NCBI GenBank assembly: GCA_002343185.1
Contig: DDRT01000020.1
Coordinates: forward strand, 47,419 to 111,418
Source: Deltaproteobacteria bacterium UBA2409
Lineage (GTDB): Bacteria > Bdellovibrionota_C > UBA2361 > DDRT01
Direction: 5' to 3'
Length of the DNA: 64,000 nt
The position numbers were made by a program, and so were the translations under genes. Below the pieces are notes generated by a model. That model saw only the letters and a program-made list of their open reading frames with translations. It made no database searches and was not told the DNA's origin. Shown here piece by piece: positions 41,776-49,697 of this stretch (its first letter is position 1; every line of letters starts with the position of its first letter).

Positions 41776-42075
41776 ATGAATAAGTCAGAATTAATCGAGA
41801 AGCTCGCTAGTAAGTCAGGACTTAACGTGCTTCAGTCGGAAGAGATCGTAAATCTAATCTATAAAAGGATGCGAGATACGATGGTAAACGGTGGTCGGAT
41901 AGAAATTCGCGGGTTTGGTAGTTTTGTAGTAAAAGAATATCAACCGTACCAGGGTCGAAACCCTAAGACCGGAGAAAAGATTCCTGTGCCTCCTAAGAAG
42001 CTCCCATTCTTTAAAGTTGGAAAGGAGCTTAAGGAAAGAATTGATGTTGTCGATGAAAACGAGAAAGGAAGATAA
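41776..42075 (+). CDS. HU/IHF-family DNA-bending protein
   Basis: Histone-like protein of 99 aa. NKSELIEKLASKSGLNVLQSEEIVNLIYKRM forms the helical dimer base, NGGRIEIRGFGSFVVKEYQPYQGRNPKTGEKIPVPPKKLPFFKVGKELKERI the beta-arm with the RNPKTGE tip and intercalating Pro. The sequence is closer to IHF-beta than to HU (FGSF, RNPKTGEKI), with an acidic C-terminal tail (VDENEK). ATG 41776 preferred to TTG 41770. Two unknown small genes follow in the same operon. Confidence 0.92.
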   Translation: MNKSELIEKLASKSGLNVLQSEEIVNLIYKRMRDTMVNGGRIEIRGFGSFVVKEYQPYQGRNPKTGEKIPVPPKKLPFFKVGKELKERIDVVDENEKGR

Positions 42076-42081
42076 AAATAT

Positions 42082-42465
42082 ATGTCCATTGATTGGTTGA
42101 ACGATTTAGAAAGAGCAATTGATAACGGTAAAGAAGTCTATGCATGCCCAGGAGTTAGCCGAAACCAGTGGATGATCGGAAAGTCAGTAGACGAACTTTC
42201 AAGACAAGCAAAGCGAACCGCAGACAGCAGAAAAATGCCTGTTAGTATAGTTAGACTTATTAATAAACAAGATGCAGTTGCAGGAGATCTTTTTTTGGTT
42301 CCAACAAAAATTGAAGATCCAGGTCCAAGAGGCGAACCCCAGATTCAATGGTCTACAGTAGAAACCCGCGAAGCAGCAGAGATGATGCGCGATGTAAGAC
42401 AGGGCCCATCTCCTTTTTTTGCAATGCAAAGCGAAACAACTATAAACCCAACCGAAGCCGCATGA
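42082..42465 (+). CDS. hypothetical protein (127 aa) in the HU operon
   Basis: Soluble protein starting 6 nt after the HU gene. MSIDWLNDLERAIDNGKEVYACPGVSRNQWMIGKSVDEL at the start, a basic middle (RQAKRTADSRKMPVSIVRLI) and a Pro-rich end. No known domain. The ATGA overlap with the following gene ties it to that gene. It could be nucleoid- or RNA-associated, judging only from position and basic middle. Confidence 0.65.
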   Translation: MSIDWLNDLERAIDNGKEVYACPGVSRNQWMIGKSVDELSRQAKRTADSRKMPVSIVRLINKQDAVAGDLFLVPTKIEDPGPRGEPQIQWSTVETREAAEMMRDVRQGPSPFFAMQSETTINPTEAA

Positions 42466-42728
42466 TTGGGCGGGTCATCGTTAAAGAAGTTATTAAGTCT
42501 AGGTACCCTGAAAGACCAAAAATTTGGGATCAAAGGTTCCCTGGTATTGATGTAATAATTACAGAGCAAGGTGATACGATAGAACTCTATAGCGATGGTC
42601 AACAATCTCCTCCAAAAAAGGGCTGGGTAATTTTACTTAAAGATTCAGACAATGAAGGCAGATTTACCTGGACACTTTATGGGATCCCCAAAGGTTCAGA
42701 GATTTCTGATCCACTACCCACGAGATAG
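42462..42728 (+). CDS. hypothetical protein (88 aa) in the HU operon
   Basis: Small soluble protein. An open frame extends further upstream, but the ATG at 42462 overlaps the preceding stop as ATGA, so it is the likely start. MIGRVIVKEVIKSRYPERPKIWDQRFPGIDVIITEQ, then PPKKGWVILLKDSDNEGRFTWTLYGIPKG. No family recognised. Confidence 0.6.
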   Translation: MIGRVIVKEVIKSRYPERPKIWDQRFPGIDVIITEQGDTIELYSDGQQSPPKKGWVILLKDSDNEGRFTWTLYGIPKGSEISDPLPTR

Positions 42729-42745
42729 TAGTTCCTCTTGGCATA

Positions 42746-43471
42746 CTATTCAGTCAATTTCTCTTCAGATAATGGAAAAATCTGTACCACTGGTTGTGAG
42801 TGAAATAAAGATGTCACATTGTTAACTGAAGCCTCGTCGTAAACTTTTCCTGGAATCGAAAGATCGCATAAATATAATCTTCCTGCATGCTCAGTAGCGT
42901 TTCTAAGACCAAAAAATGGGATACCCAATGAAATTGTGGAGGAAGAAAAAATTAATGAGCCATTTCCTGAATCAGGATCAGCTCCTATAGGAAGTCCAAC
43001 TGTATGAATTGGTGTAGCAGAGTCAGTATATATATCTAAAATATTAGAGTCAGGCTTAGAACTAAGAGCTGAAAGAGATAAGTGAGAGTCATCAAGGTAC
43101 TGCTTGAATTCATTGAGCGATGGAAAAGATACACCCATATACTCTAAAATATTTATATGTCTTTTAGTTGCTGAATTTTGTTTTTCAAGAAATACTGATG
43201 CTACACCACCTGCATTTACAAGGTGCCGCACTGCTCCAAGGGTTGCTAATCCAAATAAAGAATCATCAACGAAAACATGAATCTTACTTTCAGCTCCCGT
43301 TAAACCAAGCGCAGCTCTAGCCACCATTGCTATACTAAATGCAGCACATTCTTCAAAAACAAGACTTGAAAGACCGCACTTAGTTTCAGCAAGAGATAGA
43401 AGAGAAGAAAAATGGGCAGCATTTGCTCCATTAAAACAACGCCCTTCAGCATCATGAAATTGTTCAATCAC
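42746..43471 (-). CDS. YjeF N-terminal domain-like protein (divergent NAD(P)HX epimerase fold)
   Basis: A 241-aa protein whose order of parts resembles the YjeF_N/NnrE epimerase fold: VFEECAAFSIAMVARAAL (helix of the N-terminal EN-box type), FVDDSLFGLATLGAVRHLVNAGGVASVFL (the strand-loop-helix where epimerases have GxGNNGGDG), and late VGLPIGADPDSGNG. The glycine-rich phosphate loop is missing, so catalysis on NAD(P)HX is doubtful. It starts (GTG) 18 nt after dam. It may be a degenerate scaffold member of the family, comparable in idea to Edc3-type YjeF_N domains. Confidence 0.45.
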   Translation of the reverse strand: MIEQFHDAEGRCFNGANAAHFSSLLSLAETKCGLSSLVFEECAAFSIAMVARAALGLTGAESKIHVFVDDSLFGLATLGAVRHLVNAGGVASVFLEKQNSATKRHINILEYMGVSFPSLNEFKQYLDDSHLSLSALSSKPDSNILDIYTDSATPIHTVGLPIGADPDSGNGSLIFSSSTISLGIPFFGLRNATEHAGRLYLCDLSIPGKVYDEASVNNVTSLFHSQPVVQIFPLSEEKLTE

Positions 43472-43488
43472 AGATAAAAAGACTACCC

Positions 43489-44253
43489 TTAGAGGTTCTT
43501 AGTCGCAATGATCTCTTTAGCAGGACATCTATCCCCATTGCAGGAGATCATTCTTGGGGCAGTAATAATTTTGAGATCAAATCCAGCCTTTTTATAAAGC
43601 TTAATAATCCTTGTAGTTGCTTGATTTGACGCTACTATTGGTTGATCAAACTGAAGTAACCAGTCAACAAGCCTTAACTGATCCGTCCACTTGAAGGCAT
43701 CTTTTGAATACGATGTAAATTCCACGTCATAAGGTGGGTCAACGTAAATAAAATCATTTCTTTTAATGGGAAGAGCTTCAAAATCTTTATTCAGGAAAGT
43801 CCAGTTTTTAAGATGTAATTTATAATCTGAAAAGTCTTTGGTATAACTAATTTTTTTATAGCTTCCGAAAGGAACATTAAACAGACCACTTTTATTAAAT
43901 CTACATAAACCATTATAAGCAGTGCGATTCAGATAGTAGAAAAGTTCTGCCTTTCTCTTGTTTGATGAGCTTATCGAATTAAATTCCTGCCTACTTTCGT
44001 AAAAAAAATCCTTTTCATTTTTAAAATCGGCCCTTATTTTTAGACCTGACTTCAAATAGTTATAGAAATTGATTAGATGAGGATTAATGTCGTTCAGGAG
44101 AGCATACTTTGGTGCTAGACCTAAACTTACAGCCATAGCACCGACGAAGGGCTCTACAAGTCTTGTGCCTGGTATGTACAGTTCTTTAAGGAAAGGTAAT
44201 AACCATCTCTTTCCGCCTGCCCATTTTAATGGTGGTGATAGTTCCTTCTTCAT
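43489..44253 (-). CDS. dam: Dam-type DNA adenine methylase (D12 class)
   Basis: N6-adenine methyltransferase, 254 aa. PPLKWAGGKRWLLPFL is motif X/I, VEPFVGAMAVSLGL the SAM-binding segment, NDINPHLINFYNYLK, NRTAYNGLCRFNKSGLFNVPFGSYKK the target-recognition-adjacent region, and FIYVDPPYDVEFTSYSK the catalytic DPPY motif. This matches E. coli Dam in order and length, so GATC is the likely site. There is no neighbouring endonuclease, so this is an orphan methylase for replication or mismatch-repair timing, not restriction-modification. TATATC lies 8 nt before ATG. Confidence 0.93.
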   Translation of the reverse strand: MKKELSPPLKWAGGKRWLLPFLKELYIPGTRLVEPFVGAMAVSLGLAPKYALLNDINPHLINFYNYLKSGLKIRADFKNEKDFFYESRQEFNSISSSNKRKAELFYYLNRTAYNGLCRFNKSGLFNVPFGSYKKISYTKDFSDYKLHLKNWTFLNKDFEALPIKRNDFIYVDPPYDVEFTSYSKDAFKWTDQLRLVDWLLQFDQPIVASNQATTRIIKLYKKAGFDLKIITAPRMISCNGDRCPAKEIIATKNL

Positions 44254-44646
44254 ATCGACAAGATATATCTAATTGTAAACCCAGCGCAGTTGAATTTTGA
44301 GCGTAAGCTAAAAATTTAACTGTAGCTTGGGCGAGCGCGGCTTCGCAAAGCCGCGCCGTAGACAACGCATAAACCCTGCGTCGCTTGAACCCATAACTGC
44401 TCTTATAATTAACGTCTAAGCTGAATTTGAGCCATAGTTAAATATTTTTTCGGCGCTGGGTTTAGTGTTTTCTACGGCTCGCCTTGGCTTCGCCAAGTGC
44501 TCGCTCGCCCTGCTATGCTCATACGTTTTGAGCTTTTCAAGCTCAAAACCAAATGAGCGCAGGGTTTATTCTGCCAGAACTCATTATCATAGAGAGAGAT
44601 CCTGAAGTATGTACTCTTTTTCTTAGGCATGTTAGGCAATTAGCCT
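44254..44646. other. 393-bp gene-free region with an inverted-repeat element
   Basis: Between dam and the divergent GDSL hydrolase gene. It holds the two-copy hairpin unit described at 44277-44569, an AT-rich hinge (about 44401-44450), and the promoters of both flanking genes. No gene is seen. Confidence 0.7.
44277..44569. repeat. MITE-like pair of inverted ~110-bp hairpin units
   Basis: Terminal arms AAACCCAGCGC (44277-44287) and GCGCTGGGTTT (44453-44463), and a second pair ATAAACCCTGCG (44369-44380) and CGCAGGGTTTAT (44558-44569). Each unit contains GGGCGAGCG, a hairpin (GCGGCTTCGCAAAGCCGC, or CTTGGCTTCGCCAAG), and CCGTAGA, in opposite orientations. A further stem GTTTTGAGCTT/AAGCTCAAAAC lies at about 44525-44548. 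No transposase is present. Confidence 0.8.
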
Positions 44647-45369
44647 GTGAAGACATTTTTTAGCTTATTACTTATCTATTCATCTCTATTTGCCCAAGTT
44701 TTAAAAGATTTTAATAGCGATGGAACTGTAAGTGTTCTTACATTTGGAGACAGCATTACAGCGGGGGTTGGTGACTCACAAGGTCTAGGGGGTTATCCAA
44801 AACGTCTTGGAAATTATCTTGGAATACCAGTCTCAAATCGAGGCATTTCTAGTGAAAGGCTGATAACTGACGGTCAAGCTAGATTTCCTTCGGTGATGTT
44901 ATCAAGCTCGGCTGATATTGTTGTGATACTTGAAGGTGCAAATGATGCGATATTCAGAGAATCATCTTCAGATTATGAACGAGCTCTTCAGCGGGTAATA
45001 AATGTAGCTACTGCGCTGGGGAAAAAAGTTGTACTAGGAGCGCCTCAACGACCATGTTGCAATAAGGGTGCAAGAGGACCATTTACTGATGCTTATGCTG
45101 GAGTAGTCAGAAAGTTGAGTATAATAAATGATGCTCCATTGGCTGACTTTGATCTTGCCTGGAGAACTACATGTAAGAATAAAAATGCTTGTGAGCTTTA
45201 TGTTCTCCCAGAAGGGCTACACCCAAATAGAACAGGATATGATGTTATGGCTCAAGTTGTTTCAGCAGCACTTCTTGGAATAGATATTTTTGCCCCTAGT
45301 GGAGCAGCTGAGTTAGAAGGAGCACTTAATCTACCTAAAGGCTCAGTCATAGTAAAAGGAGAATCATAA
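44647..45369 (+). CDS. secreted SGNH/GDSL hydrolase (TesA-like)
   Basis: A 240-aa esterase- or lysophospholipase-like enzyme with a signal peptide (1-16, SSLFAQ). Block I is LTFGDSITAGVGDSQ with the nucleophile Ser, block II has NRGISSER, block III ILEGANDAIF with Asn, and block V LPEGLHPNRTGYD with Asp and His. All four S-G-N-H residues are present. Start GTG 44647. The lipoprotein gene begins in its stop codon (TAATG), so they are coupled. Substrate unknown: lipid or acetylated glycan. Confidence 0.88.
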   Translation: MKTFFSLLLIYSSLFAQVLKDFNSDGTVSVLTFGDSITAGVGDSQGLGGYPKRLGNYLGIPVSNRGISSERLITDGQARFPSVMLSSSADIVVILEGANDAIFRESSSDYERALQRVINVATALGKKVVLGAPQRPCCNKGARGPFTDAYAGVVRKLSIINDAPLADFDLAWRTTCKNKNACELYVLPEGLHPNRTGYDVMAQVVSAALLGIDIFAPSGAAELEGALNLPKGSVIVKGES

Positions 45370-45986
45370 TGAAAGTTCTTATTTTGGCTCTAACGTTAAT
45401 TGGTTGTGGAGGAGGGGGTGGTGGAACTTCATCTGGCTCAGGGTTAGACAGATTGCCAAGCTCAGGAGTGAGAGTTATACACACTGATATTGATGCTTCC
45501 CCAGTTCGCCTTGTAGCCGGGGGGCAGAGCTCTGGAGATGTAAGATTTGGAGAAAGAGGAGCTTATCTTTCTGTTGCTGGTGAGGTTTTAGCCTCTCTTT
45601 TTATATCCAAGACTGAAAATGTTACAGCCAGCACTTCTGTAACTTCTAATCAAAGGAAGAGTATAGTTTTTGCTGATGGTGTGAATGTTTTAGACGATTT
45701 TACAGATCTGATTCCTGCAGGTTTTGCTAGAGTAAGAGTAGTTCATGGAGTGAAAGGTATTGGGAGTGTGTCTGTTTTAGTTTCCGGAAAAACTGGCTCT
45801 ACTAACTATAGGGAAACAACTGAGTATTTTGAAGTTCCAGCAGGAAAGGTAGATTACCTTGTAACGACCTCATCTGGGGGGCGTGTAGCAGGGGGAAGTT
45901 TCGAAGCTCAATCTCAAAAACCCTATACAGTCCTGGTTTCAGGTGACTCTGGCTACTTTGTCATTAAAAATGTATTTTTAGGCTGA
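45369..45986 (+). CDS. lipoprotein with DUF4397-like repeats
   Basis: A 205-aa surface protein. Signal MKVLILALTLIGCGGGGGG with lipobox cysteine at 13, followed by a glycine/serine linker. Two similar beta-sandwich segments: VRVIHTDIDASPVRLVAGG (33-51) and ARVRVVHGVKGIGSVSVLVSG (about 119-139), the recurrent hydrophobic-H motif of DUF4397. Good ribosome-binding site (AGGAG). It follows the SGNH hydrolase, so both probably sit at the envelope surface. Confidence 0.8.
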   Translation: MKVLILALTLIGCGGGGGGTSSGSGLDRLPSSGVRVIHTDIDASPVRLVAGGQSSGDVRFGERGAYLSVAGEVLASLFISKTENVTASTSVTSNQRKSIVFADGVNVLDDFTDLIPAGFARVRVVHGVKGIGSVSVLVSGKTGSTNYRETTEYFEVPAGKVDYLVTTSSGGRVAGGSFEAQSQKPYTVLVSGDSGYFVIKNVFLG

Positions 45987-45987
45987 G

Positions 45988-46377
45988 ATGGAAGGTTACG
46001 TAGAGATTAGTTCTGAAGTTAAGATAAAAGTCACACCTGAGTTAATCAGTTCAGATACTGATCCTGTCGATAATCGCTATGTATTCGCATATCACATAGA
46101 GATTGAAAATAAACGATTCGATACTATCCAACTAATTGAGCGACATTGGATTATTCACTCAGGTGGAAGGCAGATTGGAGAAGTTTTTGGACCAGGTGTA
46201 GTTGGTGAGCAACCAATACTTAAACCGGGTGATATCTATAGATATTCATCTAGTGCTGTTATAGAGGATCCTGTTGGAGAAATGTTCGGAAGTTACACAT
46301 TTAGGTCTGAAGCTGGTGAGTTTTTTGAAGCTACTATTCCGAGATTTGATCTCGTTTTTCTAGAATATTTGAATTAG
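45988..46377 (+). CDS. apaG: ApaG family protein
   Basis: Small beta-sandwich (fibronectin III-like) protein, 129 aa. RYVFAYHIEIENKRFDTIQLIERHWIIHSGG, GPGVVGEQPILKPGDIYRYSS, then GEMFGSYTFRSEAGEFFEATIPRFDL match the ApaG consensus from end to end, including GEQP and PGxxYxYxS. Its exact biochemical role is not established. It starts 1 nt after the lipoprotein stop, so it is co-transcribed. Confidence 0.95.
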   Translation: MEGYVEISSEVKIKVTPELISSDTDPVDNRYVFAYHIEIENKRFDTIQLIERHWIIHSGGRQIGEVFGPGVVGEQPILKPGDIYRYSSSAVIEDPVGEMFGSYTFRSEAGEFFEATIPRFDLVFLEYLN

Positions 46378-46414
46378 AGATCTGTCGTCGGTGTAAGTAG
46401 ATCAGGAAACAAAA

Positions 46415-46477
46415 CGGGGGTCAGGCCTCCCGTTGTTGCTTCGTCCGCTGGCGCGGACGATAGAGGCCTGACCCCCG
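46415..46477. repeat. GGGGTCAGGCC palindrome family, copy 4 (with a hairpin in the loop)
   Basis: CGGGGGTCAGGCCT (46415-46428) and AGGCCTGACCCCCG (46464-46477) flank a loop that itself holds TCGTCCGC-TGGC-GCGGACGA (46441-46460). The nested hairpin is absent from the minimal copies. It sits between apaG and the convergent gene that ends at 46487. Confidence 0.9.
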
Positions 46478-46486
46478 AGTTAATTT

Positions 46487-47053
46487 TTACCCCTTCAAAT
46501 ACTTTTCAAGTTCGCTTAAGTTAAATGACTCAGCAAATGCTTTTAAATCTGCGTCTCCTTTTACCCCTTCAAACTTAACCATAGTTCCCCCATCAAGTGT
46601 CACTGTAAGTTCAGGATAAGTTACACCTTGTTTTCTTAATGTAGCTGTTCTTCCATCAATTCTTATTGTTTCGACTGAAGGATCCATCGCACCGAATGCT
46701 GCTGCCATCGCTCCAAGGCTTGCAAGACCACTAGTTACAGCACCACTTCCACCAAGAATAGATGCTTTTACTGTTTTTCCTTCTCCTTTGTAGGTGCGCT
46801 CTATGCTCATAAATCCTAAAGCATTATTGGACTCAGGTTTCTCACCAGTATATCCAGCCACAGTTTCAGGTAAAAAATCGGCAAGTCTTGTTGAATGAAG
46901 TTTCTGAAGCTCCTTTTCAGCCCAAGAAAGTTCTTTTAGAGCTTTTGAGTACTGCTTTTCGGCAACATACTCGTTAACTTTTGTGAAGATTTTGTTTATG
47001 TCTTCGGCAAAAGCTGAAGAAGCTAAAATCAAATAAAATAGAACAAAACGCAT
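46487..47053 (-). CDS. periplasmic hypothetical protein (188 aa)
   Basis: Exported protein: signal MRFVLFYLILASSAFA followed by EDINK. I start at ATG 47053, which has GGAGGA 9 nt upstream, rather than the frame start at 47068. A helical region (residues 20-55: KVNEYVAEKQYSKALKELSW, TPR-like), a Gly/Ala-rich middle (LASLGAMAAAFGAMD) and a beta-rich end. No known family. It is probably a single gene. Confidence 0.7.
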   Translation of the reverse strand: MRFVLFYLILASSAFAEDINKIFTKVNEYVAEKQYSKALKELSWAEKELQKLHSTRLADFLPETVAGYTGEKPESNNALGFMSIERTYKGEGKTVKASILGGSGAVTSGLASLGAMAAAFGAMDPSVETIRIDGRTATLRKQGVTYPELTVTLDGGTMVKFEGVKGDADLKAFAESFNLSELEKYLKG

Positions 47054-47110
47054 ACTTATATCCTCCAATTACTTAAAAACGTGCAAATAACATAACTCAA
47101 AAATCTATAA

Positions 47111-47797
47111 CTAAACAGGATTTAAAACACGAAGACAATTCTCTCTTATAATTGCGGTAACTCTCAATAAAGAATTCTTACGATCCTCTGACAAAAAGCA
47201 GGCTGAAGTTTCTAAAATTCTGCAGTTCTCAATGTATTCAAGAGCTTTTCTTTCTTTCTTCTCAGGTTTAAAATCACCAAAATTGTCTGAATTGTGGAGC
47301 GAATCAACAGCTTTTAAGCATCCTGTAGTTCTACACCCGTTTTCACATGCACTTAGTATCTGATCTCTGTATTCTTCTGGTGTTTTACCTTTACGCTTAG
47401 TAACATTCCAGACAATTATTGCGATATCCTTTTGGCCTTCTAAAAGATATACTAACTCTTCGAAGGTTAGTCGCTTGTCTTCTGCTAAATCATGAGCGCA
47501 TGCCGCTATAATTTCTTGAGGGGTGTAATCTTCAAAGTGCTGTGCGAATAAAAGAGCAACTTCAAGTGGATGTGTTACATCGAACCTTTCATTGCAAGCC
47601 CGAAGCTTGTCAGAATCTATCTCGGTCAGAATTTTACCAAATAGATCGTGGTAAAATGGAAAGGCTTTTAGTAATCCCTCAACCGCGCCGATTTTTAATA
47701 ATCGATCTGAAAAACCCTTAGGAGGTATACCATGAGCGCCTCCAGCAAATGGAATCTTCCTCTCCCCAAAATCTCCCGAATATCCTACTACCGCCAT
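47111..47797 (-). CDS. HD-domain protein, RelA/SpoT hydrolase-like
   Basis: A 228-aa protein with the HD hydrolase pattern: VTHPLEVALLFAQHF (first His), AACAHDLAEDKRLTFEELVYLL (the HD pair followed by the ED of (p)ppGpp hydrolases) and KAVDSLHNSDNF (the late Asp/Asn region). It has no synthetase, TGS or ACT domain, so it resembles a small alarmone hydrolase (Mesh1-type) or nucleotide phosphohydrolase. The N-terminal 50 residues are unfamiliar. Substrate not proven. Confidence 0.72.
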   Translation of the reverse strand: MAVVGYSGDFGERKIPFAGGAHGIPPKGFSDRLLKIGAVEGLLKAFPFYHDLFGKILTEIDSDKLRACNERFDVTHPLEVALLFAQHFEDYTPQEIIAACAHDLAEDKRLTFEELVYLLEGQKDIAIIVWNVTKRKGKTPEEYRDQILSACENGCRTTGCLKAVDSLHNSDNFGDFKPEKKERKALEYIENCRILETSACFLSEDRKNSLLRVTAIIRENCLRVLNPV

Positions 47798-47895
47798 TTT
47801 CGCGCGAATGAGACCACATAAATTTACTAATAATCAAATTACCAGAATGAGAGTTCTTTTCTGCTCTTATAACTAACTGTAATTAATGAGCTTGT

Positions 47896-48921
47896 TTACG
47901 GCTCTAAAACAACTTTTCCAAATTGACGACCCTCTTCAAGGTACTTAATCATCTTTATGCCCTCAGATAATCGCTCAACTTTATCGATCTTTGGTTTTAT
48001 TCCCTGATATGCAAGAAAATTTTGAGAATCAATAAAGTCTTGCCTACTCCCCATTGTAGATCCAATTAAAGAGATCTGCTTTGCGAAGATTATTCTGTTA
48101 TCAAACTGAACATCATAACCACTTGTGTTTCCAACAGTGAGAACTCTTCCTCCACGTCTAACAGAGGTAAAACTTTTTGGATAAGTGGCCTTTCCAACGT
48201 TGTCGACTACAACATCAACGCCACGCCCTTTTGTTCTTTTTAAAACTTCTGTGTGCCATTCAGAAACTTTTGAATAATTAATTGTTTCGTGAGCACCAAG
48301 TTCTTCAGCTAAGCCGCATTTTTGCTCACTTCCTGCAAGTGCAATTACGTAAGCACCAACAGCTCTTGCCATTTGAATGGATACAGAATTTACCCCACCA
48401 CCAGAGCCAACTACTAAAACTGTTTCACCGGGTTTTAAATTGCCTCTCCCAAAAAGCATTCTCCAGGCTGTTACTCCACAAAGAAGGGATGCAGCAGCCT
48501 CAGGAAAACTGTTGCCTTCAGGGAACTTATAGACACTAGATGTGGGCACAACCAGATATTCAGCAAGTCCACCACGAATCTGTTCTCCTAGAACTCTGTA
48601 TCCAGGACTCATGCTGTCTTCCCCGCGCCTAGTCCACTCATCTTCTGTAGTTACTATACCTGGATTTATGACAACTTTTTGGCCTGCCACGAATGTTGAG
48701 CCAGGGGCGCTAACGATCTCTCCTGCAACATCGGATCCTGTTACATGAGGCATTTCTAAATTTAATCCTTTCCATCCACGTCTTACCCAAATATCTAGAT
48801 GGTTTAATGCTACTGCCTTAACTCTTATTAGAGCTTCCCCAACCTTAGGTTCAGGGGTTTTTATCTCGCCAAATTTTAATACTTCAAGGTCACCATGTTG
48901 CTCAAAAAAAATCGCCTTCAT
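47896..48921 (-). CDS. zinc-type alcohol dehydrogenase/quinone reductase family protein
   Basis: A 341-aa medium-chain dehydrogenase/reductase. KAIFFEQHGDLEVLKFGEI start, HLDIWVRRGW, VTGSDVAGEIVSA, PGYRVLGEQIRGGLAEYLVVP, VGSGGGVNSVSIQMARAVGAYVIAL (NAD(P) fold), and GRQFGKVVLEP at the C-terminus. The four-cysteine structural zinc lobe is missing, so it is of the quinone oxidoreductase-like type. TAGAAT lies 9 nt before ATG. Substrate unknown. Confidence 0.88.
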   Translation of the reverse strand: MKAIFFEQHGDLEVLKFGEIKTPEPKVGEALIRVKAVALNHLDIWVRRGWKGLNLEMPHVTGSDVAGEIVSAPGSTFVAGQKVVINPGIVTTEDEWTRRGEDSMSPGYRVLGEQIRGGLAEYLVVPTSSVYKFPEGNSFPEAAASLLCGVTAWRMLFGRGNLKPGETVLVVGSGGGVNSVSIQMARAVGAYVIALAGSEQKCGLAEELGAHETINYSKVSEWHTEVLKRTKGRGVDVVVDNVGKATYPKSFTSVRRGGRVLTVGNTSGYDVQFDNRIIFAKQISLIGSTMGSRQDFIDSQNFLAYQGIKPKIDKVERLSEGIKMIKYLEEGRQFGKVVLEP

Positions 48922-48930
48922 TAAGGAGAA

Positions 48931-48936
48931 ATTCTA
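48931..48936 (-). promoter_or_regulatory. -10 box of the alcohol dehydrogenase gene
   Basis: TAGAAT on the minus strand, 9 nt before ATG 48921. No Shine-Dalgarno sequence. Confidence 0.4.
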
Positions 48937-48962
48937 CCCTCAAAGCATGAAAAAGTGAAATC

Positions 48963-49697
48963 TTATGCTCTAAGTAAGAATGTAACCCACTGCCCAGAAT
49001 CAATTCGTTTGATGAGAGAGTACATGGTTAAGTAGACCTCTAAAACACTATCAGATTTTTCTTTTAAGATACCAGAGAGTAAACACCATTTACCTTTAAA
49101 AAGGCGTTGCTCGATTAAAACCTCTGCATAAACATTTGCAAGTATTAGATCGTATGGAGTGTCGATGTAACTTGTTGTTATTTCAGCAGTAACATCGTTC
49201 ATAAATAAGTTTTCACTTGCATTTTTCAAAGCCTCTTCGTCATTGTCGAGGGCTACAAGCTTTGATGGTTTGAATATTTTAGAAGCAACGATGCTCAAAA
49301 TTCCACTACCAGTTCCAAAATCTAAGACTGTTGATATTTGATCATCTATTTCTTGCATCAAATATATTACATCCCTGGTGGTTTCATGGTGCCCAGTTCC
49401 AAAACCCATGCCTGGTATGATCAAAACCTCATTATTTTCTGGAGGTCTTTCAAAACTCTGAATAGGAGTGATCCTAAAATTTCCGACTTGAATAGGTGGA
49501 AGATAAAATGGCTCTACTCTATCTACAACTTCTTCAACAATAGGATTAAAATTTTGTAGATAATTTTTTGCATCAAAAACCTTTGATTCATCGAAAAATC
49601 CACACACTTCTGGCTCTTCAACCAATCCAACTGCGCCAGCTGAAGCCAAAAGTTCAGCTGCAATAGGGCTATTGATTCTAATTCTAAACCACTTCAT
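48963..49697 (-). CDS. prmA: ribosomal protein L11 methyltransferase
   Basis: Methylates ribosomal protein L11. The 244-aa protein has the N-terminal L11-binding domain (MKWFRIRINSPIAAELLASAGAVGLVEEPE), IIPGMGFGTGHHETTRDVIYLM (the GTGxHxTT motif), DFGTGSGILSIVASKI (SAM motif I), LDNDEEALKNASEN, and DLILANVYAEVL with the N-V/I motif IV. It is shorter than E. coli PrmA (293) because of a trimmed N-terminal domain. It shares a 1-nt overlap with the preceding SUFU-like gene. Confidence 0.9.
   Translation of the reverse strand: MKWFRIRINSPIAAELLASAGAVGLVEEPEVCGFFDESKVFDAKNYLQNFNPIVEEVVDRVEPFYLPPIQVGNFRITPIQSFERPPENNEVLIIPGMGFGTGHHETTRDVIYLMQEIDDQISTVLDFGTGSGILSIVASKIFKPSKLVALDNDEEALKNASENLFMNDVTAEITTSYIDTPYDLILANVYAEVLIEQRLFKGKWCLLSGILKEKSDSVLEVYLTMYSLIKRIDSGQWVTFLLRA

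Noticed and set aside
42348..42461. N-terminal extension of the 88-aa gene after HU
   Set aside because: It lies in another frame of the upstream gene; ATG 42462 with the ATGA overlap is the consistent start.
44277..44569. Integron attC-like site
   Set aside because: The hairpins are reminiscent, but the core boxes needed (RYYYAAC and GTTRRRY) are not at the right places, and no integrase is near.
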